Positions 1 to 10,200 of a stretch of DNA of 42,004 nt are shown here, one piece after another. Source of the DNA: Salinivirgaceae bacterium. GTDB taxonomy: Bacteria; Bacteroidota; Bacteroidia; Bacteroidales; Salinivirgaceae. The stretch is from assembly GCA_002869335.1 (NCBI GenBank), contig PKTE01000359.1, forward strand, positions 1-42,004. The letters are read 5' to 3'. Within the stretch, counting starts at the first letter, position 1. Each line of letters begins with the position of its first letter. Under the pieces are notes generated by a model that did no database searches, was not told the origin of the DNA, and saw nothing but the letters and a program-made list of their open reading frames with translations. Both the position numbers and the translations under genes were made by a program.

Positions 1-2
1 GA

Positions 3-2063
3 TGTACACCGTTCACAGCTCAGTTTATCAATGTATCACAAGGTGCAAACACATATGAATGGACATACGGCGATGGAGACAACTACTCTATTAATCTTCC
101 ACAAACTGTTTCACATGAATACACAAACAATTCATATTCTAATAGTGCCAATTATACTGCCAAATTACTTGTTACCAACACAGGAGGAGCTTGTAGAGAT
201 TCAATGGAACAACAAATTACTGTGTACCCACAGATAAATGCTAGTTTCGCTACTAGTACCCTGGAAGGTTGTCATCCGGTAGAAGTTTCATTTACTAACC
301 TTTCACAGGGTGTAAATACTTATTTTTGGTACTTTTCTGATGAAACAAGATCAAGTCAGGTAAATCCTGTACATATTTTCCGCAATACTAGTAATACAGA
401 AAATAAAAGTTTTAATGTAACTCTTTATACTGAAAATGGCAACGAATGTACTGATGATACTACTATAACAATTCAAGTATATCATAACCCAAGAAGTCTG
501 TTTGACATTAACCAAACTGAAAGCTGTAGTCCTTTACAAATTTCAGCAAATAACAATTCGATTGGATTTGATAGCTTTGAATGGCGTACCGGCGATGGCC
601 AAACTAACACCGGAAATCCATTAAATTACATTTACAATAACACAAGTGGACAAGAAATAACCTATAAATTAGAATTATATACTGAAACAATCAGAAACTG
701 TAAAGATAGCACTTCGCTAATTTTAAATGTTTACCCAATTGCGGTTGCAGATTTCAACATCATTGATCCTGCAGGCTGTAATCCACTTATTACAGGCTTT
801 GAAAACCTTTCAATAAATACAGATAATTACTTCTGGGAATTTGGAGATGGTGTTACAAGTAGTCAACAGGAGCCAACTAAAAGATTTGCTATAACTGGCT
901 ATGAGAACGAAACAATTGACGTAAAATTAACAGCATCAAGTGCATTTGATTGTGTAGATTCCATTACTAAAGAGGTTACAGTTTACGTGCAACCAAGAGC
1001 AGAATTTGAAGCTGATCCAATGTTGCAGCAATGGGACGACAACATTGTAACACTTACTGATTTGACAAATGGCGGGCCATTTAATTACGTATGGAATTTT
1101 GGTGATGGAAATAGCTCTAATGAAGTTCCCGTTAGTACCATAAGTCATACATATGGAGATTGGGGAGAGTATGATATTACACTAGATGTAACTAATAGTA
1201 GTTATAACTGTACTGACTCAGACTCTGCAACAATAACTATTGACCCTCCTGTAGTTGTAGCAGAATTCACAATACCACATGTAGATACAGCAGGTTGTGT
1301 TCCTCATACTGTAACATTTACAGCAACATCTTCTGATGAAGAAGCTTACGATTTTAATTGGGACTTTGGTGATGGAACAACATCAACCGAACAAAATCCT
1401 ACAAAAGAATATAGAAGAGCAGGTATTTATATTGTAACCCTAACTGTAACCGGAGAAGATGGAGCGTCCTTTACTACAGGTAAAGTAACAGTATATCCAA
1501 AACCTGAAGTAAATTTCACAATGGAACCAAGATTTTTACAGATACCCGGTGATTTTACCCAATGCTATAACTTAACTCCATTTCCAAATAGTCTCGACTT
1601 CTTATGGAATTTTGGGGATGGAAGCACTTCAACTGAAGAAAACCCAGCTCAATACTACACCAGCCAGGGAGAGTATGATGTAACACTAACAGCAACTAGC
1701 GAATATGGCTGTGATTCTTCACTTACAAGAGAAAACTATATACTAGTAGAAGGAAAAGGTGATTTACAATTCCCTAATGCCTTTACACCATCATTATCTG
1801 GACCTTCTGGAGGTAATTATGATCCTAACTCTACAAATAATGACATTTTCTTCCCAATTGCTGAAGGAGTAATTGAATATAGTTTGTTTATTTACAATAG
1901 ATGGGGAGAACTCATGTTCCAAACTAAAGAAATTAATACTGGTTGGGACGGATATTATAATGGTAAACTATGCCCTCAAGATGTTTATATTTGGAAGGCA
2001 ACAGGTAAATTTAAAAACGGAAAAACATTTGAACAAACTGGAGATGTTACATTACTTAGATAA
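3..2063 (+). CDS. PKD-repeat surface protein with T9SS type B sorting domain (5' end outside window)
   Basis: The frame is already open at base 3, so the N-terminus and signal peptide lie upstream of the window; 686 residues are visible. I count about seven PKD-like Ig repeats of roughly 90 residues, each marked by a W-x-[FY]-G-D-G type motif (for example YEWTYGDGD, YFWEFGDG, YVWNFGDG, FNWDFGDG, FLWNFGDG). Paired cysteines recur near repeat starts. The last ~100 residues begin with FPNAFTP, contain YNRWGELMF and WDG, and end in a strand-rich block. That is the gliding-motility-associated C-terminal domain used as a type B T9SS signal. By family knowledge such proteins are exported by T9SS and displayed on the surface, often as SprB-like adhesins. 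The next gene overlaps by 20 nt and encodes a PorP/SprF protein, the usual partner of such cargo. The exact ligand or role is unknown. Confidence 0.9.
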   Translation, partial: CTPFTAQFINVSQGANTYEWTYGDGDNYSINLPQTVSHEYTNNSYSNSANYTAKLLVTNTGGACRDSMEQQITVYPQINASFATSTLEGCHPVEVSFTNLSQGVNTYFWYFSDETRSSQVNPVHIFRNTSNTENKSFNVTLYTENGNECTDDTTITIQVYHNPRSLFDINQTESCSPLQISANNNSIGFDSFEWRTGDGQTNTGNPLNYIYNNTSGQEITYKLELYTETIRNCKDSTSLILNVYPIAVADFNIIDPAGCNPLITGFENLSINTDNYFWEFGDGVTSSQQEPTKRFAITGYENETIDVKLTASSAFDCVDSITKEVTVYVQPRAEFEADPMLQQWDDNIVTLTDLTNGGPFNYVWNFGDGNSSNEVPVSTISHTYGDWGEYDITLDVTNSSYNCTDSDSATITIDPPVVVAEFTIPHVDTAGCVPHTVTFTATSSDEEAYDFNWDFGDGTTSTEQNPTKEYRRAGIYIVTLTVTGEDGASFTTGKVTVYPKPEVNFTMEPRFLQIPGDFTQCYNLTPFPNSLDFLWNFGDGSTSTEENPAQYYTSQGEYDVTLTATSEYGCDSSLTRENYILVEGKGDLQFPNAFTPSLSGPSGGNYDPNSTNNDIFFPIAEGVIEYSLFIYNRWGELMFQTKEINTGWDGYYNGKLCPQDVYIWKATGKFKNGKTFEQTGDVTLLR

Positions 2064-3057
2064 AAATATAACCACTAAAATAATAGCTATTTGCATTGTT
2101 GTAATTTTTGGGTTCAATGATTTAAAAGCACAGGACCCTCAATTCTCTCAATTTTATGCAACATCATTATATTTAGGTCCTTCTCTAGCAGGCTCAACAG
2201 ATGGATCAAGAGTAACTCTTAATTATCGAAATCAGTGGCCATTTATAGCCAATGGTTTTCAAAGCTACATGATGTCTGTGGATCATTTCTTCAGTAGAAT
2301 AAACAGTGGTGTTGGTATTATGGCAATGAGGGAAACAGCAGGAAGCGGTAATTTAAGTTCTCTTTATGTTGGAGGTGCCTATTCATACCACGTTAAACTG
2401 AATAGAAATTGGAGCATGCGTCCCGGACTAATGATGAATTACCTGCAGCGGAACATCGATTTTTCATCGCTAGTTTTTACAGATCAAATTGCTAGTGGAG
2501 GAGTAACAAATGAAACACTAAATGCTGCAAAAGTTTGGAAACTGGATTTTGCCTCATCAGTTATATTTTTTAATCGCTACATTTGGTTTGGAGCAACAGT
2601 AAAGCATTTAACTAAACCTAATGTTTCATTTCTAGGCGATGATATGCGATTAGGTAGAAATTACAGTATTTATGCGGGTTCTCGAATAGAACTGAAAAAA
2701 ATCAGTTCGGCCTTCCCTCGAGGACAATACCTTTACCCAAGTATTCAATTTAAGTGGCAGGATACATACAAACAACTAGACGCAGGAGCATATTGGGAAA
2801 TTAACCCTTTACTTTTTGGATTGAGATACCGTGGAATTCCAGTATTCAAAAAACTGCCTAATTCAGATGCAATTATTTTCGTTGCTGGTTTCAGGCAAGA
2901 AAGGATAACATTCTCATACAGTTATGACTTAACTATTTCGAGATTATTAGGATCTGGTGGTGGTGGAGCTCATGAAATCGCACTAATATACAATTTCAAT
3001 CAAAATCTTAAACTAAAGCGTAAACCAATGCCATGTCCACATTGTCAATGGGATTAA
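2044..3057 (+). CDS. PorP/SprF family T9SS outer-membrane protein
   Basis: This is a 337-residue protein with a signal peptide ending in LKAQ, followed by the family hallmark DPQFSQFYATSLYLGPSLAG and a series of amphipathic beta strands ending GAHEIALIYNF. PorP/SprF proteins sit in the outer membrane and help export or anchor T9SS cargo, particularly type B CTD proteins. I chose ATG 2044 because it puts a normal signal peptide at the N-terminus; it overlaps the upstream cargo gene by 20 nt, implying translational coupling. An in-frame upstream ATG at 1873 would add 57 residues read out of frame from the cargo gene and is rejected. The C-terminus contains CPHC, which could bind metal or form a disulfide. 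The family assignment is firm; the pairing with the upstream protein is inferred from gene order. Confidence 0.88.
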   Translation: MLHYLDKNITTKIIAICIVVIFGFNDLKAQDPQFSQFYATSLYLGPSLAGSTDGSRVTLNYRNQWPFIANGFQSYMMSVDHFFSRINSGVGIMAMRETAGSGNLSSLYVGGAYSYHVKLNRNWSMRPGLMMNYLQRNIDFSSLVFTDQIASGGVTNETLNAAKVWKLDFASSVIFFNRYIWFGATVKHLTKPNVSFLGDDMRLGRNYSIYAGSRIELKKISSAFPRGQYLYPSIQFKWQDTYKQLDAGAYWEINPLLFGLRYRGIPVFKKLPNSDAIIFVAGFRQERITFSYSYDLTISRLLGSGGGGAHEIALIYNFNQNLKLKRKPMPCPHCQWD

Positions 3058-3103
3058 TCTGCTTATTAAACAAAAAATATCCAAAGGAAATATTAAGAAT
3101 AAC

Positions 3104-4432
3104 TTATAAACTGTCTATTACTTTTTCCAGCTTAATACCTCTTGAACCTTTTAAAAGTATTGTTTTACCTTTTAAAGGATTATCTTTAAAATACGCAACT
3201 AGTTCATCTACATTTTTAAACCAATGTTGAGTGATTTCATTCTTAAGATTATAAAACTCCTCTCCTACAAAATAAGTATCATCAAATGCCTCCAACTCAG
3301 ATATATGATGAATTAACACATCATGCTCTCTCCTACTAACCCGGCCTAGTTCAAGCATATCGCCAAGTATTAGAATTTTATTATCAACCTTGTAACCAGC
3401 AAATCCATCTAAAGCTAGTTTCATTGATGTTGGATTAGCATTATAACTGTCTATTATTAATGTATTTGAGTCAGTTTCTTTAAATTGCGATCTTAAATTC
3501 TTCGGTTCATATGCTTCAAGAGCCTCTTTCATTGATTTTGCATCTACATCAAAATAGTTTCCGATACAAACAGCTGCAAGAGCATTTTCATAATTGTAAG
3601 CGCCCACAAGCTTTAGTTGAATCTGATTCTCAGGAGCAGACCAATCCAATTCTCCATCATCATAAACCATTTCACCAGTAGCTATCCATTTAAACGAAAC
3701 AAAAGGATATTCATTAATGAGTTGCCCCTGACAGTGCGTAAACCGAGATACGCCATAATGAATTGTTTTACGCGGAGGATTCATATCTTCAAGATACTCA
3801 TCATCATAATTAACGAAAGCTGTACCGTTGTTTAGATATAGGAAATCATATAATTCGCCTTTTGTCTTCATCACCTTTTCAAAAGACCCAAATCCTTCCA
3901 GGTGAGCTTTTCCCACATTAGTAATAATACCATGTGTTGGTTGTGCAATTTCACAAAGTTCTTTAATATCACCTTGCTTGGAGGCACCCATTTCAATTAC
4001 AGCTAATTCATGTTCAGTTGTAATCTCCAATAAAGAAAGAGGCACTCCTATATGATTATTAAAATTGCCTACCGTAGAATAAGCCTTATACTTTTTGTTT
4101 AAAACAGCGGAGATTAACTCTTTTGTAGTTGTTTTACCATTTGTTCCAGTAATAGCAATAATAGGTAAATCAAGGTGATTTCTATGAAAACGTGATAAAT
4201 TTTGCAATGCAATAAGAACACTACTTACAAGTAGATATCTATCATCCTCAACCACTTCCGGATCATCAACAACAGCATACTTACAAACTTTCAAAGCATC
4301 TTTTGCAAATCTATTACCATCAAAACTCTCGCCTTTCAAGGCAAAAAAGATGCTATCCGGTTTTGGATTTCTACTATCTGTAGAAATCAATGGATATTCC
4401 TTAAATATCTTATATAATTTAGCAATGTTCAT
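3104..4432 (-). CDS. murF: UDP-N-acetylmuramoyl-tripeptide--D-alanyl-D-alanine ligase
   Basis: This is a 442-residue Mur ligase that adds D-Ala-D-Ala to UDP-MurNAc-tripeptide in the cytoplasm, the last soluble precursor step of peptidoglycan synthesis. Visible marks are the N-terminal substrate domain (STDSRNPKPDSIFFALKGE), the ATP loop ITGTNGKTTTKELI, the central AVIEMGASKQGDI and TNVGKAHLEGFGS motifs, and the C-terminal LIIDSYNANPTSMKLAL and ILGDMLELG motifs typical of MurF rather than MurC/D/E. I start at ATG 4432 (MNIAKLYKIF) because the 13 extra residues of a longer frame do not look like MurF. It lies downstream of gldJ on the same strand, with a strong terminator hairpin between them, so it probably has its own promoter. 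It converges with the PorP gene at 3057. Confidence 0.93.
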   Translation of the reverse strand: MNIAKLYKIFKEYPLISTDSRNPKPDSIFFALKGESFDGNRFAKDALKVCKYAVVDDPEVVEDDRYLLVSSVLIALQNLSRFHRNHLDLPIIAITGTNGKTTTKELISAVLNKKYKAYSTVGNFNNHIGVPLSLLEITTEHELAVIEMGASKQGDIKELCEIAQPTHGIITNVGKAHLEGFGSFEKVMKTKGELYDFLYLNNGTAFVNYDDEYLEDMNPPRKTIHYGVSRFTHCQGQLINEYPFVSFKWIATGEMVYDDGELDWSAPENQIQLKLVGAYNYENALAAVCIGNYFDVDAKSMKEALEAYEPKNLRSQFKETDSNTLIIDSYNANPTSMKLALDGFAGYKVDNKILILGDMLELGRVSRREHDVLIHHISELEAFDDTYFVGEEFYNLKNEITQHWFKNVDELVAYFKDNPLKGKTILLKGSRGIKLEKVIDSL

Positions 4433-4479
4433 AAAGTAAAGATATAAATTCTTTGTTAAATAATATGCCAATAAATAAA

Positions 4480-4507
4480 AAAGGGATTATCCTTAGATAA
4501 TCCCTTT
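4480..4507 (-). terminator. Rho-independent terminator downstream of gldJ
   Basis: A perfect 12-bp inverted repeat (AAAGGGATTATC, loop of four, GATAATCCCTTT) is followed on the minus strand by a run of T (TTTTTTATTT). It sits 23 nt past the gldJ stop and about 50 nt before the murF start, so it separates the two transcripts. Confidence 0.8.
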
Positions 4508-4530
4508 ATATATTGATAACGAACATTCTG

Positions 4531-6009
4531 TTAATACGAAGCAGGTTTTCCTAGACGTGTCATAGCGCAACGGAAGCCAAGATCATCTCTTGCATCATCT
4601 TCCTGTAGATATCTTCTAGCTCCAGGACTTAACCAATATGTACGGTCTCTCCAACCACCACCTTTATATACACGTGTATGGTCATTGATTAAAGAAACAG
4701 CTGCAGGATCTTCCATACTTTTACCTGTATAGTACATGCGCTGACTTCCTTCACCAATTGCCGCTTCTTCATTATTATAATAAATACTTGAAGCTAAATC
4801 ACCATCAAGGTAATTAATATTATCTGCTTTACGATAATTTCTTCTTCCATAAGCTTCTTCATCACTTACTGGACGGTATTGGATTCTACCTAACGAGTCT
4901 TTTCTTGCGATTTTACCCTCGGCATCACGCACCTGTGTTTTGAATACATTACCACGGAAAGGACGGAATTCACCGAAATCTGCAAATGTCATTGGACGAT
5001 ATACATCAAGAACCCACTCATTCACATTTCCTGCCATATCATAAAGTCCAAAATCATTTGGCCAAAATTCACCAACTTTTGTTGTAATATCGCCTTCATC
5101 ATTCAAGGCTCCCGCAACTCCCATCATATCACCAGCTCCACGAACATAGTTTGCACGCATTTTTCCTTCATCAGAACTATTTTCTCTACGTAAACGATCA
5201 CCAGACCAAGGATAAATTCTTCTCTGATATACTCTCTCGCCTACTGACTCTCCTATAACTGCTAATGCAGCATATTCCCATTCAGCTTCAGTTGGAAGTC
5301 TGTACTTTGGCAAAAATGCTCCATCTTCCATACGAATTCTACGAGTATCTTTTGTTGGATCTAAATCTTCAATAGGTTGATCAACAGCACCTTCATACTG
5401 TCCAGCAAGATATGATTCTGTATTAAAGTTCTCAGCATCTTGTTGATTAGCATCTGGTAACAATACATTGAGATCAATAAGGCGTTGCTCATTTACTCTG
5501 TCTGTTCTCCATTGACAAAAATCATTAGCTTGTAACCAATTCACTCCAACTACAGGATAATCTTCGTAGGCAGGGTGTCTAAAATAATATTCTACATAAG
5601 GCTCATTATAAGCTAATGGTCTACGCCATACCAATGTATCAGGCAAGGCATTTTTATATACATCAGGATAACTTACAAAAACTCTACGCAACCAGTATAG
5701 ATATTCTCTATAACTAAGGTTACTTACTTCTTTTTCATCCATATAAAAAGATGATACCGTTACCTGACGAGGGAAATTGTCCCACTCATGCATTACATCC
5801 TGATCAGTACGTCCCATTATAAACGTACCACCTTCAACAAGTACCAAACCTGGACCTGTATCCTGTCCTAAAAATATCGCAGATCTACCAAACCCACCAT
5901 ATTCAGGATCATCATAATTCCACCCTGTAACACTAGAAGTCTCGTTAGAACAGGATGATACGGCTAATAAACCTCCTAACAATAATAAATTGAATGCTCG
6001 AATTTTCAT
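4531..6009 (-). CDS. gldJ: GldJ-type gliding motility / T9SS lipoprotein (FGE-sulfatase fold)
   Basis: This is a 492-residue lipoprotein: the signal peptide ends in AVSSC with Cys20 as the lipidation site. The rest has the formylglycine-generating-enzyme (sulfatase-modifying factor) fold: GLVLVEGGTFIMGR, the SFYMDEKEVSN block, PVVGVNWLQANDFCQWR, YRLPTEAEWEYAA, GNVNEWVLDVY, and the end block YKGGGWRDRTYWLSPGARRY followed by DLGFRCA. The TGWNYDDPEYGGF stretch after the lipobox and the DVMHEWDNFP motif match GldJ rather than GldK/PorK as I know them. GldJ is needed for gliding and stabilises the T9SS ring components; no enzymatic activity is established for it. It is read divergently from porU with a second porP/sprF gene in between, the sort of clustering seen in other Bacteroidota. 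Confidence 0.88.
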   Translation of the reverse strand: MKIRAFNLLLLGGLLAVSSCSNETSSVTGWNYDDPEYGGFGRSAIFLGQDTGPGLVLVEGGTFIMGRTDQDVMHEWDNFPRQVTVSSFYMDEKEVSNLSYREYLYWLRRVFVSYPDVYKNALPDTLVWRRPLAYNEPYVEYYFRHPAYEDYPVVGVNWLQANDFCQWRTDRVNEQRLIDLNVLLPDANQQDAENFNTESYLAGQYEGAVDQPIEDLDPTKDTRRIRMEDGAFLPKYRLPTEAEWEYAALAVIGESVGERVYQRRIYPWSGDRLRRENSSDEGKMRANYVRGAGDMMGVAGALNDEGDITTKVGEFWPNDFGLYDMAGNVNEWVLDVYRPMTFADFGEFRPFRGNVFKTQVRDAEGKIARKDSLGRIQYRPVSDEEAYGRRNYRKADNINYLDGDLASSIYYNNEEAAIGEGSQRMYYTGKSMEDPAAVSLINDHTRVYKGGGWRDRTYWLSPGARRYLQEDDARDDLGFRCAMTRLGKPASY

Positions 6010-6034
6010 AGTTTTCCTAATTATGTTCGTTCTA

Positions 6035-6063
6035 CAAATATATACAAAAACCTACTATTTCAA
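6035..6063 (-). promoter_or_regulatory. Candidate promoter of gldJ
   Basis: On the minus strand a TTG is followed after 18 nt by TATATTTG, matching the Bacteroidota -7 consensus TAnnTTTG. The -7 box ends about 26 nt before the gldJ ATG. Confidence 0.5.
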
Positions 6064-6072
6064 CACTTTTTG

Positions 6073-7026
6073 TCAAAAACTTAAACAATTCTTGGTCTTA
6101 ACATCTTTCCTTTTTTCTTTAAAGTCTGATAAATAATAAGTTAGCGCAATCTCATGAGCCCCTAAAAAAACGCCGGAACCATTGACTGGTATATCATAAC
6201 TATATGAAAACTCCCAATTCAATGTTTTTATTGTTCCCATTATAATCAAAGAGCTCATTTGCAATGGAAAGTGATTACGAATCCATAAGCCTGCTCCAAC
6301 TTTATTATAAGTTGCGTATACGCCAGTTGTCAACTGATTGTTTCCTTTTTGTTGCTCAAAAATGAAATGTGGGGCAAAATACCCGTAATTTTGCCCGGGT
6401 AATCTATAGTCAATCCTCGCTCCATAGTGATATAAAAAAGTCCTATACAACTGACTATTCACAATTAATGCCTTGGCTTGTGATTCTGTTAGATGCCGTA
6501 CAGCAAATCCCACGTAATGAACCTTATAGTTTAATCCTAAACCAGCAGCCACATCATAAGTTAAACTAGAGGGAGGCTTAGTATTTGAAGCTCCGCCAGC
6601 ATTTGTAATATCAGAAGGCAACACAATATCAGATACGTTCCAAGTGCGCGTCACCCCCCCCGCTTCCAAACCAAGTGTCAAAAAAAGATTTTCTCTTAGA
6701 CTGACTTTTCGAGAAAATTGTGCTCCGAAAAAACCAGTTCTTGCCATTCCGTCCTCAACCCACATAAACCTACCTCCTAGCCCAGAATTAGTGGCCTCAA
6801 AAGGCAAATCAAAAGAAACGCTATATGCTGTATTTTCCAATGCTCCAAAATCAGCATTGCGATAATTCACAAAGGCTCTTCCACATGATTGCAAAGCAGT
6901 TAATGACGGGTTCAAATAAATCGGATTTTTATAAAATTGAGAAAAAGTAACATCCTGAGCATTTAAGAAGCTGCTCATAATAAGATTTACAAATACAACA
7001 TATATTATTAAACCAATTCTCTTCAA
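6073..7026 (-). CDS. PorP/SprF family T9SS outer-membrane protein
   Basis: This 317-residue protein has a signal peptide ending in FLNAQ, then VTFSQFYKNPIYLNPSLTAL, the PorP/SprF signature, and a beta-barrel-like body that ends GAHEIALTYYLSDF. The start is TTG at 7026: an in-frame stop lies just upstream, no ATG precedes the signal peptide, and the first internal ATG would cut most of it away. It is the second paralogue in the window and, unlike the first, has no cargo gene next to it. It lies just upstream of gldJ on the same strand, about 60 nt apart, with a promoter-like site between. Its probable role is in T9SS assembly or cargo attachment at the outer membrane; which paralogue is the core PorP cannot be told from sequence alone. 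Confidence 0.85.
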   Translation of the reverse strand: MKRIGLIIYVVFVNLIMSSFLNAQDVTFSQFYKNPIYLNPSLTALQSCGRAFVNYRNADFGALENTAYSVSFDLPFEATNSGLGGRFMWVEDGMARTGFFGAQFSRKVSLRENLFLTLGLEAGGVTRTWNVSDIVLPSDITNAGGASNTKPPSSLTYDVAAGLGLNYKVHYVGFAVRHLTESQAKALIVNSQLYRTFLYHYGARIDYRLPGQNYGYFAPHFIFEQQKGNNQLTTGVYATYNKVGAGLWIRNHFPLQMSSLIIMGTIKTLNWEFSYSYDIPVNGSGVFLGAHEIALTYYLSDFKEKRKDVKTKNCLSF

Positions 7027-7041
7027 CTTATTTATTTTTCA

Positions 7042-7049
7042 CAAAACTA
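7042..7049 (-). promoter_or_regulatory. Candidate -7 box for the PorP/SprF gene at 6073-7026
   Basis: Minus-strand TAGTTTTG matches TAnnTTTG about 15 nt upstream of the TTG start. A TTTTG lies 17 nt further upstream, a shorter spacing than the usual 19. Confidence 0.35.
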
Positions 7050-7170
7050 TTTATAAAATGCCAAAACAAAAGATTATCTCTTTTTTTTTTGATGTATTCA
7101 AATAAGCATATTTTATTTGCAATAATGTGACGCCTATTGGCGTTTAAATTCCGAAATATAATTTAACAAC

Positions 7171-7178
7171 TATCTTTG
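7171..7178 (+). promoter_or_regulatory. Candidate -7 box upstream of porU
   Basis: TATCTTTG fits TAnnTTTG in the 267-nt divergent gap between the porP/sprF gene and porU. It lies about 115 nt before the porU ATG. The position expected for the -33 element reads TTC, so only the -7 half is convincing. The rest of the gap is AT-rich with a ten-base T run and holds no other feature I can support. Confidence 0.4.
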
Positions 7179-7293
7179 ACAAAAACGATCTTTTTTGAGC
7201 AAACATTGTAATAGATAGTATAATTATTATTGAAAAGCATCAAATAGTTAAAAGTAGATTTCAACAATTAGATTAAAAATAAAATTGCAATAA

Positions 7294-10200
7294 ATGAAGT
7301 ATTTAGCAGTCATTTTACTGAGTTTTCTTACTATAAACATTACGGCGCAAAACAAAGTCGAATATTCAATTTCAAATGATTGGTATACCAATAAAAATAT
7401 CAATAAGCCTCTTTTTAAAGATGTGTATTTTTTTGATTAAACACCCAATATTCCTTATCATATTATCACAATCGATATTCCAGATAATGCTGAAGTAAAA
7501 AATATCGAATTCAAAAGTACAGAATTTAAATCCTGGAGTAGATTCAATAGTATTATTAATGAAAATCTAAAAAACGAAATTGAGATTATTAATAAGACAA
7601 GCATCACTAAAAAACAAAAACAAGTAGAAATATGGGTTTCATGTGCCATTAATCAAAATGGGAACTATGCCGTATTAGAGAAAGCAGATATTACAGTTAA
7701 TTTGGAATCATCAAGAAACAGTCAAAAAATATCGAGAGATTACCCAGCAAACTCAATTTTATCAACAGGTGAGTGGAAAAAAATAAGCGTTGTAGAAAGT
7801 GGCGTTTATAAAATAACCTACAATCAAATTTCTAATTGGGGACTTGATAATCCTGAAAATATTAGAATTTATGGTTTTGGAGGCAAACAATTATCATTCA
7901 GAGTAAACTCAGATGATCCTTACGAACTACCAGAAGTGCCTATATGGATAAATACAGGAAGTGATGGAATTTTCAACAGTGGAGATTATTTGCTTTTTTA
8001 TGGACAAGGCATTGAAAACAGATATACAATAGATAATGAAACAATCATGGTTAAAGAGCATGATTACACATTAAAAGGACACTATTTCATAACCACATCT
8101 CATGGACCTTCGAGTCAAATAAATACTGTAGATTACAACTCACAATCATCATCAATTACTGTTAATCAATATACAGATGTACAACTGGTAAACTATAGGG
8201 ATAATAATTTAAATCATACAGGAAGAATATTCTTTGGAGAACCTCTCCAACCTGCAGACAGACAAACAATTGAGTTTGATTTCCCCAACCTAGTTTCATC
8301 AGAAAATGTAAAACTAAATGCTCAGGTTGGTGCAATTAGTTCGGGAGTTAATTCCTATATGCGCTATTATCTAAATGATAACTACATCAGTCAGGTTTCA
8401 ATTTTTAAAAGCACCAGTTACTTTAAAGGTCGCGGAGCAACATTTACAACAAACTTAACTGTTCCCGAAGATCAATTTGATTTTACATTTGAATACTCAT
8501 CAACAAATGTTACTGCTCAGGGATATATTGGATATGTTCAGGCTATGGCTAAAAGGCAAATGAAATATATTGGCGAACAACAAATAATGCAGGATCTTGA
8601 CCATATTAATACTTCAGAAATTATTAATTACGAAATTTCTGACTTGCCGGAAAATGCCTTGATTTGGAACATCTCAAACCCTGGAAACCCAGAAAACATT
8701 GCTAAAATGAGCATTAATAGCAGCACAATCAGTTTTAAAAAACCTGCAGATGATGAAAATATGTTCATTGCATTTGAAGAAGATGATGCTTTATCACCTA
8801 GCCTTGAAGGAAGTATTGATAATCAAGATTTATACAATATTGGTTTTTATGATTTTATAATCCTAACTCATCCTGACTTTAAGTCCTATGCTGAAGAGCT
8901 TGCAGAATACCACAGGACAAATGACAACCTATCAGTGCTAGTAATAGACCCACAACCCATTTACAATGAATTTTCGAGTGGTAATCAAGATGTTTCAGCC
9001 ATTAGAAACTTTCTAAAAACACTTTACGATAAAGCAACGAATGAAGAGGAACGACCAAAACACTTACTTTTATTTGGTGACGGCTCTTATGATAATATTT
9101 CAACTACAGATAATACTAACTTTATCCCTACTTTCCAAACAAACAGAATAGATTCCTACTTATCGGTAGCATGTGATGATTTTTTCGTTATGCTTGATGA
9201 AGGAGAAGGTGGTGATGAATTTGATTACTCTTTAAATGGTAAACTTGACATGGGTGTGGGCCGGTTTCCAGTAAACACTGGCAGGCAAGCTGAAATTATT
9301 TTGGAAAAGACATTGGATTATATGCAAAATCCAAATCTTGGACCTTGGAAAAACAATTTAGTATTTGTAGGCGATGACGCTGACAAAACCGATTACTATT
9401 TGCAAGAGGATGCCTATGAGCTTGCAGATATTATTATGACTAATTACAGGTGGATGAATCCAAAACTAATTCTTTTAGATGCTTACCCACAAGAATCTAC
9501 GCCTGCCGGTGAAAGATATCCAGAAGTAACAAAAGCAATAAACGGGCATATCCATAATGGAACTTTAATTTTTAATTATACTGGACATGGAAGTGAAGAA
9601 AGATTGGCGCACGAAGCAATATTGGACAAAAACACCGTTAAAGGTTGGAGCAATGATAAACTACCATTTTTCATGACTGGTTCTTGTGAAGTTAGCCGTT
9701 ACGATAATAAAAACCTCCAATCATTAGGTGAAGCCATTCTGCTAAAAGAAAACGGAGGAGCAATTACTCTTTTTTCAACTACCAGGGTTGTATTTGGGGG
9801 CTCTAACCAAACATTAAGCCGGAACTTTTACAATAACATATTTAAACCCAACGAAGATGGCTCTTATAAAACTTTAGGAGAAGTGATTCAAATCACAAAA
9901 AACAAAACATCAGGTGATAATATGCGAAATTTCACACTATTTGGGAATCCAGCTTTAAGACTAGATATACCACCATTCAGGGTCGTAACCGATTCAATAA
10001 ATGGCAACATGGCTATCAATGAACCTGATACAGTTATTACTGATACTTTAAAAGCATTAAAAAAGATAACTATACACGGACATATTGTTGATTCTTCAAA
10101 TAGCAGACAAAACTTCAATGGAACTATTTATCCGATTGTTTATGATAAAATGAAGAATAAAACCACATTAAATAATGATGATAACAGTAATGGTCCTTTT

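Noticed and set aside
1873-2043. Upstream ATG at 1873 for the first PorP/SprF gene
   Set aside because: The extra 57 residues lie inside the T9SS sorting domain of the cargo gene in another frame and hide the signal peptide that begins near 2044.
7078-7090. T homopolymer as a terminator
   Set aside because: No stem precedes it on either strand; it lies in an AT-rich divergent promoter region.
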